Assembly: GCF_011516935.1 (NCBI RefSeq)
Contig: NZ_WOTF01000003.1
Coordinates: forward strand, 202,198-266,197
DNA from: Acetobacter farinalis
Lineage (GTDB): Bacteria > Pseudomonadota > Alphaproteobacteria > Acetobacterales > Acetobacteraceae
Length of the DNA stretch: 64,000 bases
Reading direction: 5' to 3'
Below, piece after piece: positions 1 through 10,237 of the stretch. The notes beneath the pieces are model-generated. The model was not told the origin of the DNA and did no database searches. It was given only the letters and a program-made list of their open reading frames with translations. The translations under genes were made by a program, and so were the position numbers. The stretch's first letter is position 1. The number at the start of each line of letters is the position of its first letter.

Positions 1-1
1 T

Positions 2-346
2 GTCAATGGCATTATAAACGGCCTTGCAAAATTTCATACCTCATTGGAAGACAATCCATGGTGGGAAATAGATCTAGAAAAAATTTCAACTATCACAGAC
101 ATTGTAATTTACAATGTTTCTGATCACCTATCCAGTAGATGTAAAAATATCAAAATTGAGTTCTCCACAGATGGATATATATACAAAACTTTATTCGAGA
201 AAAAGGACTCTATAGCTCTTGGGAATATTTTAGGAAAACCCTTCCATATTCATACAGAAGACCTAAAAGCTAGATTTGTCAGAATTGTCCTGCTTGATCG
301 AAATTTTTTACACTTAGACCAAGTATTAATATATGGCGAACTCTAG
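2..346 (+). CDS. F5/8 type C (discoidin-like) domain protein, C-terminal part
   Basis: The reading frame is open from the window edge and stops at 346, so only the C-terminal ~114 residues are present. The segment FHTSLEDNPWWEIDLEK followed by a jelly-roll-like pattern (IVIYNV, then FVRIVLLD near the end) matches the F5/8 type C galactose-binding fold, where the NPWWEIDL stretch is typical. These domains bind sugars and in acetic acid bacteria often sit in proteins linked to surface polysaccharide or glycosyltransferase loci. The rest of the protein lies outside the window. The DNA is AT-rich compared with the core genes, and the gene is followed at once by insertion-sequence debris. Family call is good; role is unknown. 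Confidence 0.7.
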   Translation, partial: VNGIINGLAKFHTSLEDNPWWEIDLEKISTITDIVIYNVSDHLSSRCKNIKIEFSTDGYIYKTLFEKKDSIALGNILGKPFHIHTEDLKARFVRIVLLDRNFLHLDQVLIYGEL

Positions 347-408
347 CTGTCAGGTTGCGAGACGTCATTGGCGGTAGCATGCGTCGTCTTTCATTTCCGG
401 ATCAGCCG

Positions 409-769
409 TGACGTGCCCCCCGGAAATGTAACCATTTAAAAGTAGAGTCCGATCGAGAAGGATACGGACGGATGAAGCGCAGTCGTTTTACGGAAGAGCA
501 GATCATAGGGGTGCTGAAGGAACAGGAGGCTGGGCTCAAGGTCTCTGATCTTTGCCGCAAACACGGGATCAGTGATGCGACGTTTTACAAATGGAACACC
601 CGCTATGGTGGCCTTGAGGTATCTGAGGCCAAACGGCTGAAGGCCTTGAAAGATGAAAACAGTCGTCTGAAGCGTCTCCTGGCGGATGCGATGCTGGATA
701 ATGCGGCGTTGAAGGAAATTGTTGGAAAAAAGTGGTGACGCCTGTCGCAAAGCGGCAGGCGGTCCTACA
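409..769 (+). mobile_element. IS3-family (IS407-like) element, left-end fragment
   Basis: The left end begins TGACGTGCCCCCCGGAAATG and is followed by an intact orfA. Homology to the second copy at 63369 continues a few codons into orfB and then stops near 762-769, where an IS5 remnant begins. Most of orfB and the right end are missing. The two copies are nearly identical over about 350 bases and have the same orientation. Confidence 0.8.
472..738 (+). CDS. IS3-family transposase OrfA
   Basis: 88-residue OrfA with the N-terminal helix-turn-helix of the IS3/IS911 type (RFTEEQIIGVLKEQEAG, then DLCRKHGISDATFYKW) and a leucine-rich C-terminal helix (LKDENSRLKRLLADAMLD) ending in KEIVGKKW, as in the IS407 group. 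It binds the element ends and normally forms OrfAB with OrfB by frameshifting. OrfB is lost here, so the gene cannot mobilise its own copy. A ribosome site (GAGAAGGATACGG) precedes the ATG. The reading frame itself is intact, unlike the copy at 63433. Confidence 0.85.
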   Translation: MKRSRFTEEQIIGVLKEQEAGLKVSDLCRKHGISDATFYKWNTRYGGLEVSEAKRLKALKDENSRLKRLLADAMLDNAALKEIVGKKW

Positions 770-930
770 CCTGGAGGGTTCGAAAAACCCACTGGTTTTG
801 AGGGTTCCTCTGTGATTTCATTTCCCCTTAGTTGATTGGGGATGATGAAAGATGAAGCAGCCGGGTTTCTTTGATGTTGAAGAACGGCTTGCCCGCTTGA
901 GCGGGCTTGGTGATCAGTTCGAAGCATTTG
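770..930 (+). mobile_element. IS5-family element, left-end remnant
   Basis: After a probable left end near 770 (GGAGGGTTCGAAAAACCC), an ATG at 852 starts MKQPGFFDVEERLARLSGLG and continues DQFEAFA. This is the N-terminus of a common alphaproteobacterial IS5-family transposase. Homology ends after about 26 codons and the frame runs into a stop at 963. The remnant is wedged between two IS3 remnants. Confidence 0.7.
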
Positions 931-1038
931 CCCCTGCCCCGAACATGCCCTCAGATTTAAGTTAGGGTCTGTGGGTTGTTGTATGCCGTTTTGGCGTGTT
1001 GAGCGAAAGCCTCTGGCGTCATGCCATTGAGGCTGGTG
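931..1038 (-). mobile_element. IS3-family element, right-end remnant (orfB C-terminus)
   Basis: On the minus strand the frame reads SLNGMTPEAFAQHAKTAYNN and then PQTLT-stop, the C-terminus of an IS3-family OrfB (stop near 963). Only about 25 codons remain. The upstream part is cut by the left end of the IS66 element at 1039. It is a different IS3 type from the copies at 409 and 3541. Confidence 0.65.
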
Positions 1039-1135
1039 GTAACCGGCCGCTTGAGGCCGCCTTATGATTGAAGATTGTGACTGGTAACTTACCGTCGTTA
1101 ACGACGTCGTTATTGACGTCATTTGAGAGGTAAGA

Positions 1136-1495
1136 ATGACCCAGGAAATCCTGATTGGCGTTGAACGCCGCCGCCGCTGGTCGGATGAACGGAAGCTGGC
1201 GATACTGTCTGAAGTTGGTGTGGATGGAGCGAGTGTATCGGATGTGGCCCGTCGACATGACCTGACCCGCCAGCATCTTTACCAATGGCGGACGTCATTC
1301 CGTCAAAGACTATCTTCCCCGGATCAGTCTGTGGCGTTTGTTCCTGTTGCTTCAGTGACGACATCTGCTGTGACATCTGGCGGTGGACCTGACGCACTGG
1401 CCATAGTGCTGTGCAATGGCCGTAGTATCAGGGTGACGGGACATCCTGCCGAAGATCTTCTGGCCCGGGTCATCCAGATTGCGGAGACGGCATGA
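1136..1495 (+). CDS. tnpA: IS66-family accessory protein TnpA
   Basis: 119-residue protein with a Tnp_1-type helix-turn-helix near residues 12-55 (RRWSDERKLAILSEV, then DVARRHDLTRQHLYQWR). In IS66 elements this DNA-binding protein helps TnpC recognise the ends. Its stop overlaps the tnpB start in an ATGA arrangement (1492-1495), which implies translational coupling. Length is normal for the family. No frameshift is seen, so the IS66 copy may still be active. Confidence 0.88.
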   Translation: MTQEILIGVERRRRWSDERKLAILSEVGVDGASVSDVARRHDLTRQHLYQWRTSFRQRLSSPDQSVAFVPVASVTTSAVTSGGGPDALAIVLCNGRSIRVTGHPAEDLLARVIQIAETA

Positions 1496-1839
1496 TTGGC
1501 GTGGGCAACGGCGTGCGTGTCTATCTGGCCTGCGGGGTGATCGATATGCGCAAGGGCATATCGGGTCTGGCAGCACTGGCACAGGACGTGCTGCGTCAGA
1601 ACCCGACATCAGGGGCGCTCTTTGCCTTTCGTGGTCGCCGTGGGGACAGGATCAAGCTTCTGATGTGGGACGGTCAGGGGTTCTGTCTTTATTACAAGGT
1701 GCTTGAGAAGGGACGTTTTCCATGGCCGTCTCCGGCAGAGGGCGTTGCACGCCTGACGACAGCACAGATGGCCATGCTGTGGGAAGGCATGGAGTGGAGA
1801 CGCCCTTCCTGGTCTGCACCACCGTCTCGCGTGGCCTGA
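1492..1839 (+). CDS. tnpB: IS66-family accessory protein TnpB (Orf2)
   Basis: 115-residue IS66 Orf2-type protein. The recognisable family pattern is RVYLACGVIDMRKGISGLAA near the start, then ALFAFRGRRGDRIKLLMWDG and LYYKVLEKGRFPWP. It is an accessory factor for IS66 transposition with no known catalytic role. The start codon overlaps the tnpA stop. The C-terminus (MEWRRPSWSAPPSRVA) is of the usual length. Confidence 0.9.
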   Translation: MIGVGNGVRVYLACGVIDMRKGISGLAALAQDVLRQNPTSGALFAFRGRRGDRIKLLMWDGQGFCLYYKVLEKGRFPWPSPAEGVARLTTAQMAMLWEGMEWRRPSWSAPPSRVA

Positions 1840-1902
1840 TTTTTATGGCGTGAGAGTGCAGAACATTTTGAATTTTCTTAGGTTTTCTGCTATTTTTTCA
1901 TA

Positions 1903-3513
1903 ATGACGTCTGCACCTGCGGTCCTGCCTGATGATCCGGATATCCTGAGGGAAATGATTGTTTCCCTGCAGACCGAAGTGGCTCGGCTTTCTGCGTCGGC
2001 CCGGGCCTATGAAGCTCTTGTCCAGTCTCTCAAAATCCGGATCGCACGTCTTCAGAAACAGAAATTCGGGGCCAGTTCAGAAAAGATAGACCGTGAGATT
2101 GAACAGCTCGAACTGCTCCTTGAAGATGTAAAAATCGCCATCGCGGCAGCCGATCCTTCTCCTGATATCAGCGAGCATGATGTCAGCGATGATGCAGTCT
2201 CTCCCTCACGGCAGCGTGGCAAACCAAAGGTTTCTGACACGACACCACGGGAGCGTCTTGTTCTCGACCCGGGTGAGGCCTGTCCTGCCTGTGGCGGTCC
2301 CCTGCGTCTTGTAGGCGAAGATGTCACCGAAATACTGGACTTTATTGCGGCAAAACTGAAAGTTGTCGAAACAGCACGGCTGAAGAAATCCTGCCGTCAC
2401 TGCGAAACACTGGTGCAGCCTGAAGCACCGTCGCGCCCTGTCCCACGGGGGATGGCGGGCCCCGGGCTTCTGGCCCATATCCTGGTCTCGAAATTCGATG
2501 ACCACATTCCGCTTTATCGTCAGAATGAGATCTTTGCCCGTCAGGGTGTGGACATTCCCCGTTCAACCCTGATCGACTGGTGTGGTCAGGCCGTTGCCGT
2601 TCTGCGTCCTCTCACAGATCTGATCCGTCAGGATGTCGTAAAAGCAGATCTGCTACATGCTGATGATACACCCATCCAGGTTCTTGACCCTCGTCTGCGT
2701 CAGGCTGGCAAACCCCGGGGCGTAAAGGAAGGGCGGATCTGGACCTATCTGCGCGATCCCCGCCCCTGGGGCGGGAGTGATCCGCCCGCCGTGGCCTACT
2801 GGTTCTCTCCCGATCGCAAGGGGATCAATCCCCAGACCCATCTGGCACAGTTCCGGGGCATTCTGCAGGCTGACGCCTACGCCGGGTTCAGGGATCTGTA
2901 TAAACCAGATGCAACGGGAAGCGTGCATGTACGCGAAGCGGCCTGCTGGGCCCATCTCCGCCGGGCCTTCCATGATGTCTGGAAGGGCAGCAACTCGACA
3001 ATCGCAAGGGAAGCGCTTGAGCAGATCGGAGCGCTCTACGATATCGAGCGGCAGATCACCGGGCACCCGGCCTCGTATCGTCTGGCTGTCCGACAGGAAC
3101 AAAGCCGCCCCCGTGTCACAGCATTCCACGCATGGTGCGAAACACAGCTTGCCCGTATCCCTGGAAAGGGGGAACTGGCAAAAGCGATCCGTTATGCGCT
3201 CAACCGGTGGAAGGCCTTTACCCTGTTCCTCGAAGATGGTCGTGTCGCCATTGATAACAACCCTGCCGAACGCGCCATACGGCCCGTATGCGTGGGACGA
3301 AAAAACTATCTCTTTGCTGGTTCCGACACCGGCGGTGATAATATCGCTGACGCCATGACGCTTATCGAAAGCGCAAAACTCTCCGGGCGTAATCCGCAGG
3401 ATTATCTCGCCGATGTTCTCGCCCGCATCAACGAACACAAGATCAACCGCCTCCACGAATTGTTGCCATGGAACTGGCAACCCGCGAATACGCTTCACAA
3501 AAAGGCCGCATAA
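1903..3513 (+). CDS. tnpC: IS66-family transposase TnpC
   Basis: 536-residue catalytic transposase. It has an N-terminal coiled-coil region (residues ~10-75), a zinc-finger-like CPACGG...CRHCE segment (residues ~127-168), and the DDE domain with LLHADDTPIQVL, a second Asp in LQADAYAGF, and the conserved WKAFTLFLEDG and DNNPAERAIRP Glu region. The C-terminal IS66 extension is also present. The frame is intact and ends just inside the right inverted repeat. No good ribosome site precedes the ATG at 1903. Confidence 0.92.
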   Translation: MTSAPAVLPDDPDILREMIVSLQTEVARLSASARAYEALVQSLKIRIARLQKQKFGASSEKIDREIEQLELLLEDVKIAIAAADPSPDISEHDVSDDAVSPSRQRGKPKVSDTTPRERLVLDPGEACPACGGPLRLVGEDVTEILDFIAAKLKVVETARLKKSCRHCETLVQPEAPSRPVPRGMAGPGLLAHILVSKFDDHIPLYRQNEIFARQGVDIPRSTLIDWCGQAVAVLRPLTDLIRQDVVKADLLHADDTPIQVLDPRLRQAGKPRGVKEGRIWTYLRDPRPWGGSDPPAVAYWFSPDRKGINPQTHLAQFRGILQADAYAGFRDLYKPDATGSVHVREAACWAHLRRAFHDVWKGSNSTIAREALEQIGALYDIERQITGHPASYRLAVRQEQSRPRVTAFHAWCETQLARIPGKGELAKAIRYALNRWKAFTLFLEDGRVAIDNNPAERAIRPVCVGRKNYLFAGSDTGGDNIADAMTLIESAKLSGRNPQDYLADVLARINEHKINRLHELLPWNWQPANTLHKKAA

Positions 3514-3613
3514 TCAAGGCGGCACAGAACGGCCGGTTACGGATATTCACCCTGACACGCTGTCAAAATGGACCCGTCTGCATGAACGGGCCAATGCGCC
3601 TGCGGTGAGTGAC

Positions 3614-5930
<2,317 letters not shown>

Positions 5931-5974
5931 CTGCGTAGTTCAGATAAAAACGTCTCCACAAAACCCGGGGCAAT

Positions 5975-6211
5975 TCAATCCGCTGGCTGCGTCGGGAACG
6001 CAAAAGTGACGAGCGGACGCCCCGTCGTCAGGGCAAGCCGCGCGAGTCACGTCTGGACGCGCATGAAGCATTTATTGCCGACATGATTGAAGCGCAGAAA
6101 GACATCACGCTCCACGAGATGATGGCGCGCCTGAAAAGCGAATGTGACATTGGGATCGGGCGTAGCATGCTCAGTCGCTGGCTGCGGCAGCACTGTTTGG
6201 TCCCGTGATTT
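5975..6211 (+). pseudogene. IS630-family transposase fragment
   Basis: The frame reads SIRWLRRERKSDERTPRRQG, then DAHEAFIADMIEAQKDITLH and IGIGRSMLSRWLRQH. This is the helix-turn-helix and linker part of an IS630-family transposase (about 75 residues). The 5' side is cut by the IS3 right end and the 3' side by the left end of IS481 at 6194. The DDE catalytic part is absent. Confidence 0.75.
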
Positions 6212-7243
6212 GATGGTGCATTATTTTCACATGAGTGGAAGGATGCACTATGGGCCAGGTTCACCACGGAAGCGCCACGACGACAGCGGCAGTCCGTCGA
6301 GCGATACAACATAGTCAAGAGAGCCTGAGGGTTCTGGCGAAACGCTACGGGATCAACCCGAAGACGGTCGCCAAATGGAAGGGGCGGACCGATACGTCGG
6401 ATCGACGCACCGGTCCGAAGGTCGCGTCCTCGACCATCCTGTCGACCGAAGAAGAAGCGATCGTTGTGGCCTTCCGCCGCCATACCCTGCTGCCTCTTGA
6501 TGATTGCCTTTATGCGCTTCAGGCGACGATCTCGCATCTGACGCGATCTTCCCTGCACCGTTGTTTTCAGCGCCATGGGATCAGCCGCCTGCCCGAGAGC
6601 GAGAGCGAGGGCGAGAGGCCGAAACGGTCGAAGTTCAGGAGTTATCCGATCGGCTATTTCCACATCGACATTGCTGAAGTCCGCACTGAAATGGGGCGCC
6701 TTTATCTTCTGGTGGCGATAGACCGGACCTCGAAATTCGCTTTTGTCCAATTGCACGAGAAAGCGACATGTCGCGTTGCCGGTGACTTCCTGCGTGCTCT
6801 GGCCGCTGCGGTTCCCTACCGCATCCATACCGTGCTGACCGATAACGGCACGCATTTTACCGATCCGGCCGGCAAGGGATGGACACCCGAAGACATCAAG
6901 GCCATGCGGGCAGATGGTGTCCTGTTCCGGTGCCATTCTTTTGAACTGGCCTGTGCTGATCTCGATATCGAGCATCGACTGACAAAGCCGCGACATCCCT
7001 GGACGAATGCCCAGGTCGAGAGGATGAACCGCACGATCAAGGACGCCACCGTCAAGCGCTTCTACTACGAAACACATGACCAGTTGCGTCAACACCTCGC
7101 CGACTTCGTTACCGCCTACAATTTCGCCCGCAGGCTCAAGACCTTGCGCCGCCTCACTCCATATGAATTCATTTGTCAGCAGTGGGAAAAAGAACCATCA
7201 CGGTTCATACATAATCCGCACCATCAAATCACAGGACCAAACA
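6194..7243 (+). mobile_element. IS481-family element, complete
   Basis: The left inverted repeat TGTTTGGTCCCGTGATTTGA starts at 6194. The right repeat, read inward from 7243, is TGTTTGGTCCTGTGATTTGA, with one mismatch over the first 20 bases. One transposase gene fills the element. No obvious target duplication is seen (CAC left, TCT right). The element is the last insertion before amtB. Confidence 0.88.
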
Positions 7244-7248
7244 TCTAG
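6250..7248 (+). CDS. IS481-family transposase
   Basis: 332 residues from the ATG at 6250. The helix-turn-helix near residues 15-45 includes ESLRVLAKRYGINPKTVAKW. The rve-type DDE core follows: YFHIDIAEVRTEMGRLYLLV (first Asp), VLTDNGTHFTD (second Asp), and RHPWTNAQVERMNRTIKDAT (Glu). The stop codon (TAG 7246-7248) lies just outside the right inverted repeat, so the last codons are supplied by the target site. The frame is open and the element could be active. An in-frame GTG at 6235 is an alternative start. Confidence 0.9.
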   Translation: MGQVHHGSATTTAAVRRAIQHSQESLRVLAKRYGINPKTVAKWKGRTDTSDRRTGPKVASSTILSTEEEAIVVAFRRHTLLPLDDCLYALQATISHLTRSSLHRCFQRHGISRLPESESEGERPKRSKFRSYPIGYFHIDIAEVRTEMGRLYLLVAIDRTSKFAFVQLHEKATCRVAGDFLRALAAAVPYRIHTVLTDNGTHFTDPAGKGWTPEDIKAMRADGVLFRCHSFELACADLDIEHRLTKPRHPWTNAQVERMNRTIKDATVKRFYYETHDQLRQHLADFVTAYNFARRLKTLRRLTPYEFICQQWEKEPSRFIHNPHHQITGPNI

Positions 7249-7427
7249 CGCCAATCTCATGCTCAGAATCGCTCATCCAAGATTTCCCAAACAGGCTCCA
7301 AGCCTCATGCCCCTTGCCTAATTCATTTCGACAAAGCTACGGTATTTTTTAATTCGTGCTATTATAGCCCGCTAAACCATGATTCTAACTCTTAGTCATC
7401 ACTACCGCTGAAGGAGCGTTCACACCC

Positions 7428-8828
7428 ATGACCTCGCGGTCTTTCATAACGTCGCCATGTGCAGGTGGCCTTGGCAAACTTACAGCATTGCCCGCTTTGG
7501 GTAGTGGGTTTCTGCTTCTTTTTGCCGGTGTTGGCACCGCTCAGGCAGCCGACACAACCCCCGCCATTGATACCGGCGATACCGCCTGGATGCTGGTGAG
7601 TACGGCCCTTGTGCTCATGATGACCATTCCCGGGCTGGCACTGTTTTATGCGGGCATGGTGCGCAAGAAGAACGTTCTGGCGACTCTGATGCAGTCTTTT
7701 GCCCTGTGCTGCATCATGTCCATTGTCTGGATGGTTGCGGGGTATTCTCTGGCCTTCACCACAGGCACACCGTGGATTGGCGGCCTCTCCCGCATGTTCC
7801 TGAACGGAATTGGCGCGCATATCCATAACGGGGTTGATGCTGCCTTCACGCTGGGGGCGGATTCTCCAAACGCCACGACGATGACGATTCCCGAGAGCAT
7901 CTTCATGATGTTCCAGATGACGTTTGCCATCATCACCCCTGCCCTGATTTCCGGTGCGTATGCAGAGCGCATGAAATTCAGCGCCATGTGCGTTTTTTCG
8001 ATCTTCTGGTCCCTGCTGGTCTATGCCCCCATCGCGCACTGGGTCTGGAGCCCGGTAGGCTGGTTGGCTGGCCTTGGAACGGCGGATTTTGCCGGTGGCA
8101 CAGTCGTTCACATCAATGCTGGTATTGCCGGGCTTGTCTGCGCTCTGGTTCTTGGCCGGCGCAAGGGCTTCGGGCAGGAAGATCTCTCTCCGTTCAATCT
8201 GACCTATGCTGTTATCGGGGCTTCCCTGCTGTGGGTCGGCTGGTTCGGCTTTAACGCGGGCTCTGCTGTTGGCGCGAACGGTCGTGCCGGGATGGCTATG
8301 GCCACCACCCAGATTGCCGCCGCTGGCGCTGGCGTTGCCTGGATGCTGGTCGAGTGGCTGCGCAGCGGCAAACCGACTGTTCTGGGCGTTATTTCCGGTG
8401 CTGTTGGCGGCCTGGTGGCCATCACACCCGCGGCAGGCTTCGTGCTGCCGGGAAACGCTCTGATAATCGGGCTGATTACCGGCGTTGTGTGCTACTGGAG
8501 TGCTACGTCGCTCAAGCACATGCTGGGGTATGACGACAGTCTGGATGCCTTTGGTGTTCACGGCGTGGGCGGGATTGTCGGGGCGCTGCTGACCGGCCTG
8601 TTTGCCTACGGCCCGCTTTCTGCCACCGATGCCAACCCCTCTGGCGTGACTGGTTCTCTGCATCAGTTCATGGTTCAGGGGGAAGCCGTTATCGTCACCA
8701 TTCTGTGGTGCGGCCTTGTCTCCTTCATCCTCCTGAAGGCCATTGACCTGACTCTTGGCCTGCGCGTCACGCCGGATGAGGAACTTGAAGGGTTGGATAT
8801 GACCCTGCACGGTGAGCGGATCAACTAA
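7428..8828 (+). CDS. amtB: Ammonium transporter AmtB
   Basis: 466-residue Amt/MEP/Rh channel for ammonium uptake at the inner membrane. It has an N-terminal signal peptide (residues 1-40, ending GTAQA-A) and about eleven membrane helices. The twin pore histidines are at H228 (FAGGTVVHINAG) and H378 (DAFGVHGVGGIVGALLTG). The family stretch IPGLALFYAGMVRKKN lies near residue 70. A ribosome site (GAAGGAGCG) precedes the ATG. In many proteobacteria amtB is co-transcribed behind glnK. Here the upstream space is an IS481 element and no glnK is visible, while a terminator follows the gene. Regulation by P-II would need a glnK elsewhere. Confidence 0.95.
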   Translation: MTSRSFITSPCAGGLGKLTALPALGSGFLLLFAGVGTAQAADTTPAIDTGDTAWMLVSTALVLMMTIPGLALFYAGMVRKKNVLATLMQSFALCCIMSIVWMVAGYSLAFTTGTPWIGGLSRMFLNGIGAHIHNGVDAAFTLGADSPNATTMTIPESIFMMFQMTFAIITPALISGAYAERMKFSAMCVFSIFWSLLVYAPIAHWVWSPVGWLAGLGTADFAGGTVVHINAGIAGLVCALVLGRRKGFGQEDLSPFNLTYAVIGASLLWVGWFGFNAGSAVGANGRAGMAMATTQIAAAGAGVAWMLVEWLRSGKPTVLGVISGAVGGLVAITPAAGFVLPGNALIIGLITGVVCYWSATSLKHMLGYDDSLDAFGVHGVGGIVGALLTGLFAYGPLSATDANPSGVTGSLHQFMVQGEAVIVTILWCGLVSFILLKAIDLTLGLRVTPDEELEGLDMTLHGERIN

Positions 8829-8861
8829 CCGCTTTCACCCATAGTGTTTATGGTCTGCATA

Positions 8862-8896
8862 AGCCCCTTCCCGCCTCTGCGCCGGAAGGGGCTTTT
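8862..8896 (+). terminator. Rho-independent terminator after amtB
   Basis: AGCCCCTTCC and GGAAGGGGCT form a 10-bp GC-rich stem around a 12-base loop and are followed by a run of T. It lies 33 bases after the amtB stop. Confidence 0.85.
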
Positions 8897-8897
8897 T

Positions 8898-9275
8898 ACA
8901 TCTGCGTTGTGTTCCCTGTTACGCCTCTTTCCTGGAGGGGCTGTAGCCCACGTCTCTCTGCGCATAGAGCGCAGGCACTCCGTGTTATACTAAAACCATT
9001 ACGGTTTGACCGATGCGGTCTTCCCCCGAAATGTGCCCGCGCCAGAGACTCTCCAAGGCTTCCGGCGCGCGACAGGTCGCACGCTATGCTCATTGGTAAT
9101 GCCGTGACACGCCTGAAAAATCCGCCATCCCTGATCCTGCAAAAAGCCAGACACACGGCTGCCGGGATAACCCTTTTCCAAACACATTTATTCGTCATAA
9201 GATACAATGCTAGTCAGGGTGCTTCGGCATGGTGCCGCATCTTCCGCCCCTGGTATTGGATGAGGTTCTGCCCTT
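8898..9275. other. Intergenic region without a recognised gene
   Basis: No ORF here has a credible ribosome site or recognisable protein, and no tRNA fold or repeat was found. It presumably holds the promoter of the Ala-rich protein gene at 9276. Confidence 0.4.
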
Positions 9276-9821
9276 ATGACATCTTCCGCTCGCATCGCGC
9301 TTGCAACATTGGCGCTGAGCTGTGCAACAGCCCTTTCCGCTCCTGCCGCTCATGCCCTGAGCTCCAAAGAATGCCACGCCAGCTTTGCTGCGGCTCGTAC
9401 CGCCGGAACCCTTGATGGCCAGAGCTACAAGCAGTTCAAGGCTGCCAAATGTGACGCGGCCGCAACGCCCGCCACCACCCCTGCTCCGGCAGCGGCTCCG
9501 GCTGAAGCTGCGAAAACCGCAGTAACGACGCCTGCAGCCGCCGCGACGGCACCTGCTGCAGCTTCAGCAGCAGCACCGGCAGCCACTCCTGCTGCGGCTG
9601 CTCCGGCAGCAGCTCCTGCCGCCGCAACAACGGCTGGCGTTGTGTTCCCCAGCGCCATTGCTCCGCAATATGCCAAGCTGAGCGCTGGCAAAGGCCGCAT
9701 GAAAACGTGCCTTGACCAGTACAACGCCAACAAGACCACCAATGGCAACGCCAACCTGAAGTGGATCCAGAAGGGTGGTGGTTATTACAGCCAGTGCAAC
9801 ACCCACCTGAAGGCAGGCTGA
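9276..9821 (+). CDS. Secreted Ala-rich protein with Cys-containing terminal domains
   Basis: 181 residues. A signal peptide (residues 1-27, ending APAAHA) is followed by a short domain, LSSKECHASFAAARTAGTLDG then YKQFKAAKC, that resembles the Cys-containing motif of PsiF-like periplasmic proteins. An Ala/Pro/Thr low-complexity linker (residues ~68-125) follows. The C-terminal domain has GKGRMKTCLDQYNANK and IQKGGGYYSQCNTHLK. Four cysteines in two pairs suggest disulfides in the periplasm. The function is unknown. A strong terminator follows, so it is monocistronic. Similar proteins are likely in related acetic acid bacteria, but I cannot name a family with certainty. Confidence 0.75.
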   Translation: MTSSARIALATLALSCATALSAPAAHALSSKECHASFAAARTAGTLDGQSYKQFKAAKCDAAATPATTPAPAAAPAEAAKTAVTTPAAAATAPAAASAAAPAATPAAAAPAAAPAAATTAGVVFPSAIAPQYAKLSAGKGRMKTCLDQYNANKTTNGNANLKWIQKGGGYYSQCNTHLKAG

Positions 9822-9827
9822 TTTTCA

Positions 9828-9857
9828 GACCGGAGCGCCGTTCTGGCGCTCCGGTCT
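9828..9857 (+). terminator. Rho-independent terminator
   Basis: GACCGGAGCGCC and GGCGCTCCGGTC form a perfect 12-bp stem around a five- to six-base loop, followed by TTTC. It lies just after the stop of the Ala-rich protein gene. Confidence 0.85.
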
Positions 9858-10237
9858 TTCAGGACGATCACGCGCTGCCCGCGCCGATGTCCGGCAGACC
9901 ATTCTGCCTGTTATTGAAAAAGCTCAAGTATAACCAACAGAGGCTTTTTCAGTATTTTCCCTGATGGATGCGTCATTCCATACGCATGACCACCCCCTAT
10001 TTCCGCACAGACCTCATAAAGCGCTACGCTCCCCTGCGCTGTGCATCGGAGCCGAACAGGCGCAGGGTGCGATACGGCGGACCCGCCGCCTGCCGTTGAA
10101 ACTCTGGAAAATACGTTGCGTGGCTTATCCCAACGAGCACAGGATGTGATCTGACATGCCGCCGGGAGGCTTGGGTTTCCGTCTGACGCGGGCACGGAGT
10201 CTGGCGTGAGAACCGTATCAGCCCTTCTCCAGCGGCT
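9858..10237. other. Intergenic region without a recognised gene
   Basis: This lies between the terminator of the Ala-rich protein gene and the 3' end of the minus-strand protease gene. ORFs in it lack ribosome sites and known motifs. No RNA gene was recognised. Confidence 0.4.

Larger units (their letters stand above)
1039..3540 (+). mobile_element. IS66-family element, complete
   Basis: The element is bounded by inverted repeats: left GTAACCGGCCGCTTGAGGCC at 1039 and right (reverse complement) GTAACCGGCCGTTCTGTGCC ending at 3540. It carries the standard tnpA, tnpB and tnpC genes in order, all with open frames. IS66 elements usually make 8-bp target duplications, but the flanks here (GGCTGGTG left, GGATATTC right) do not match, so the flanks come from different places. 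Confidence 0.88.

Noticed and set aside
7392..8810. 472-residue minus-strand frame across amtB
   Set aside because: It is antisense to a well-conserved channel gene and the product has no motif.
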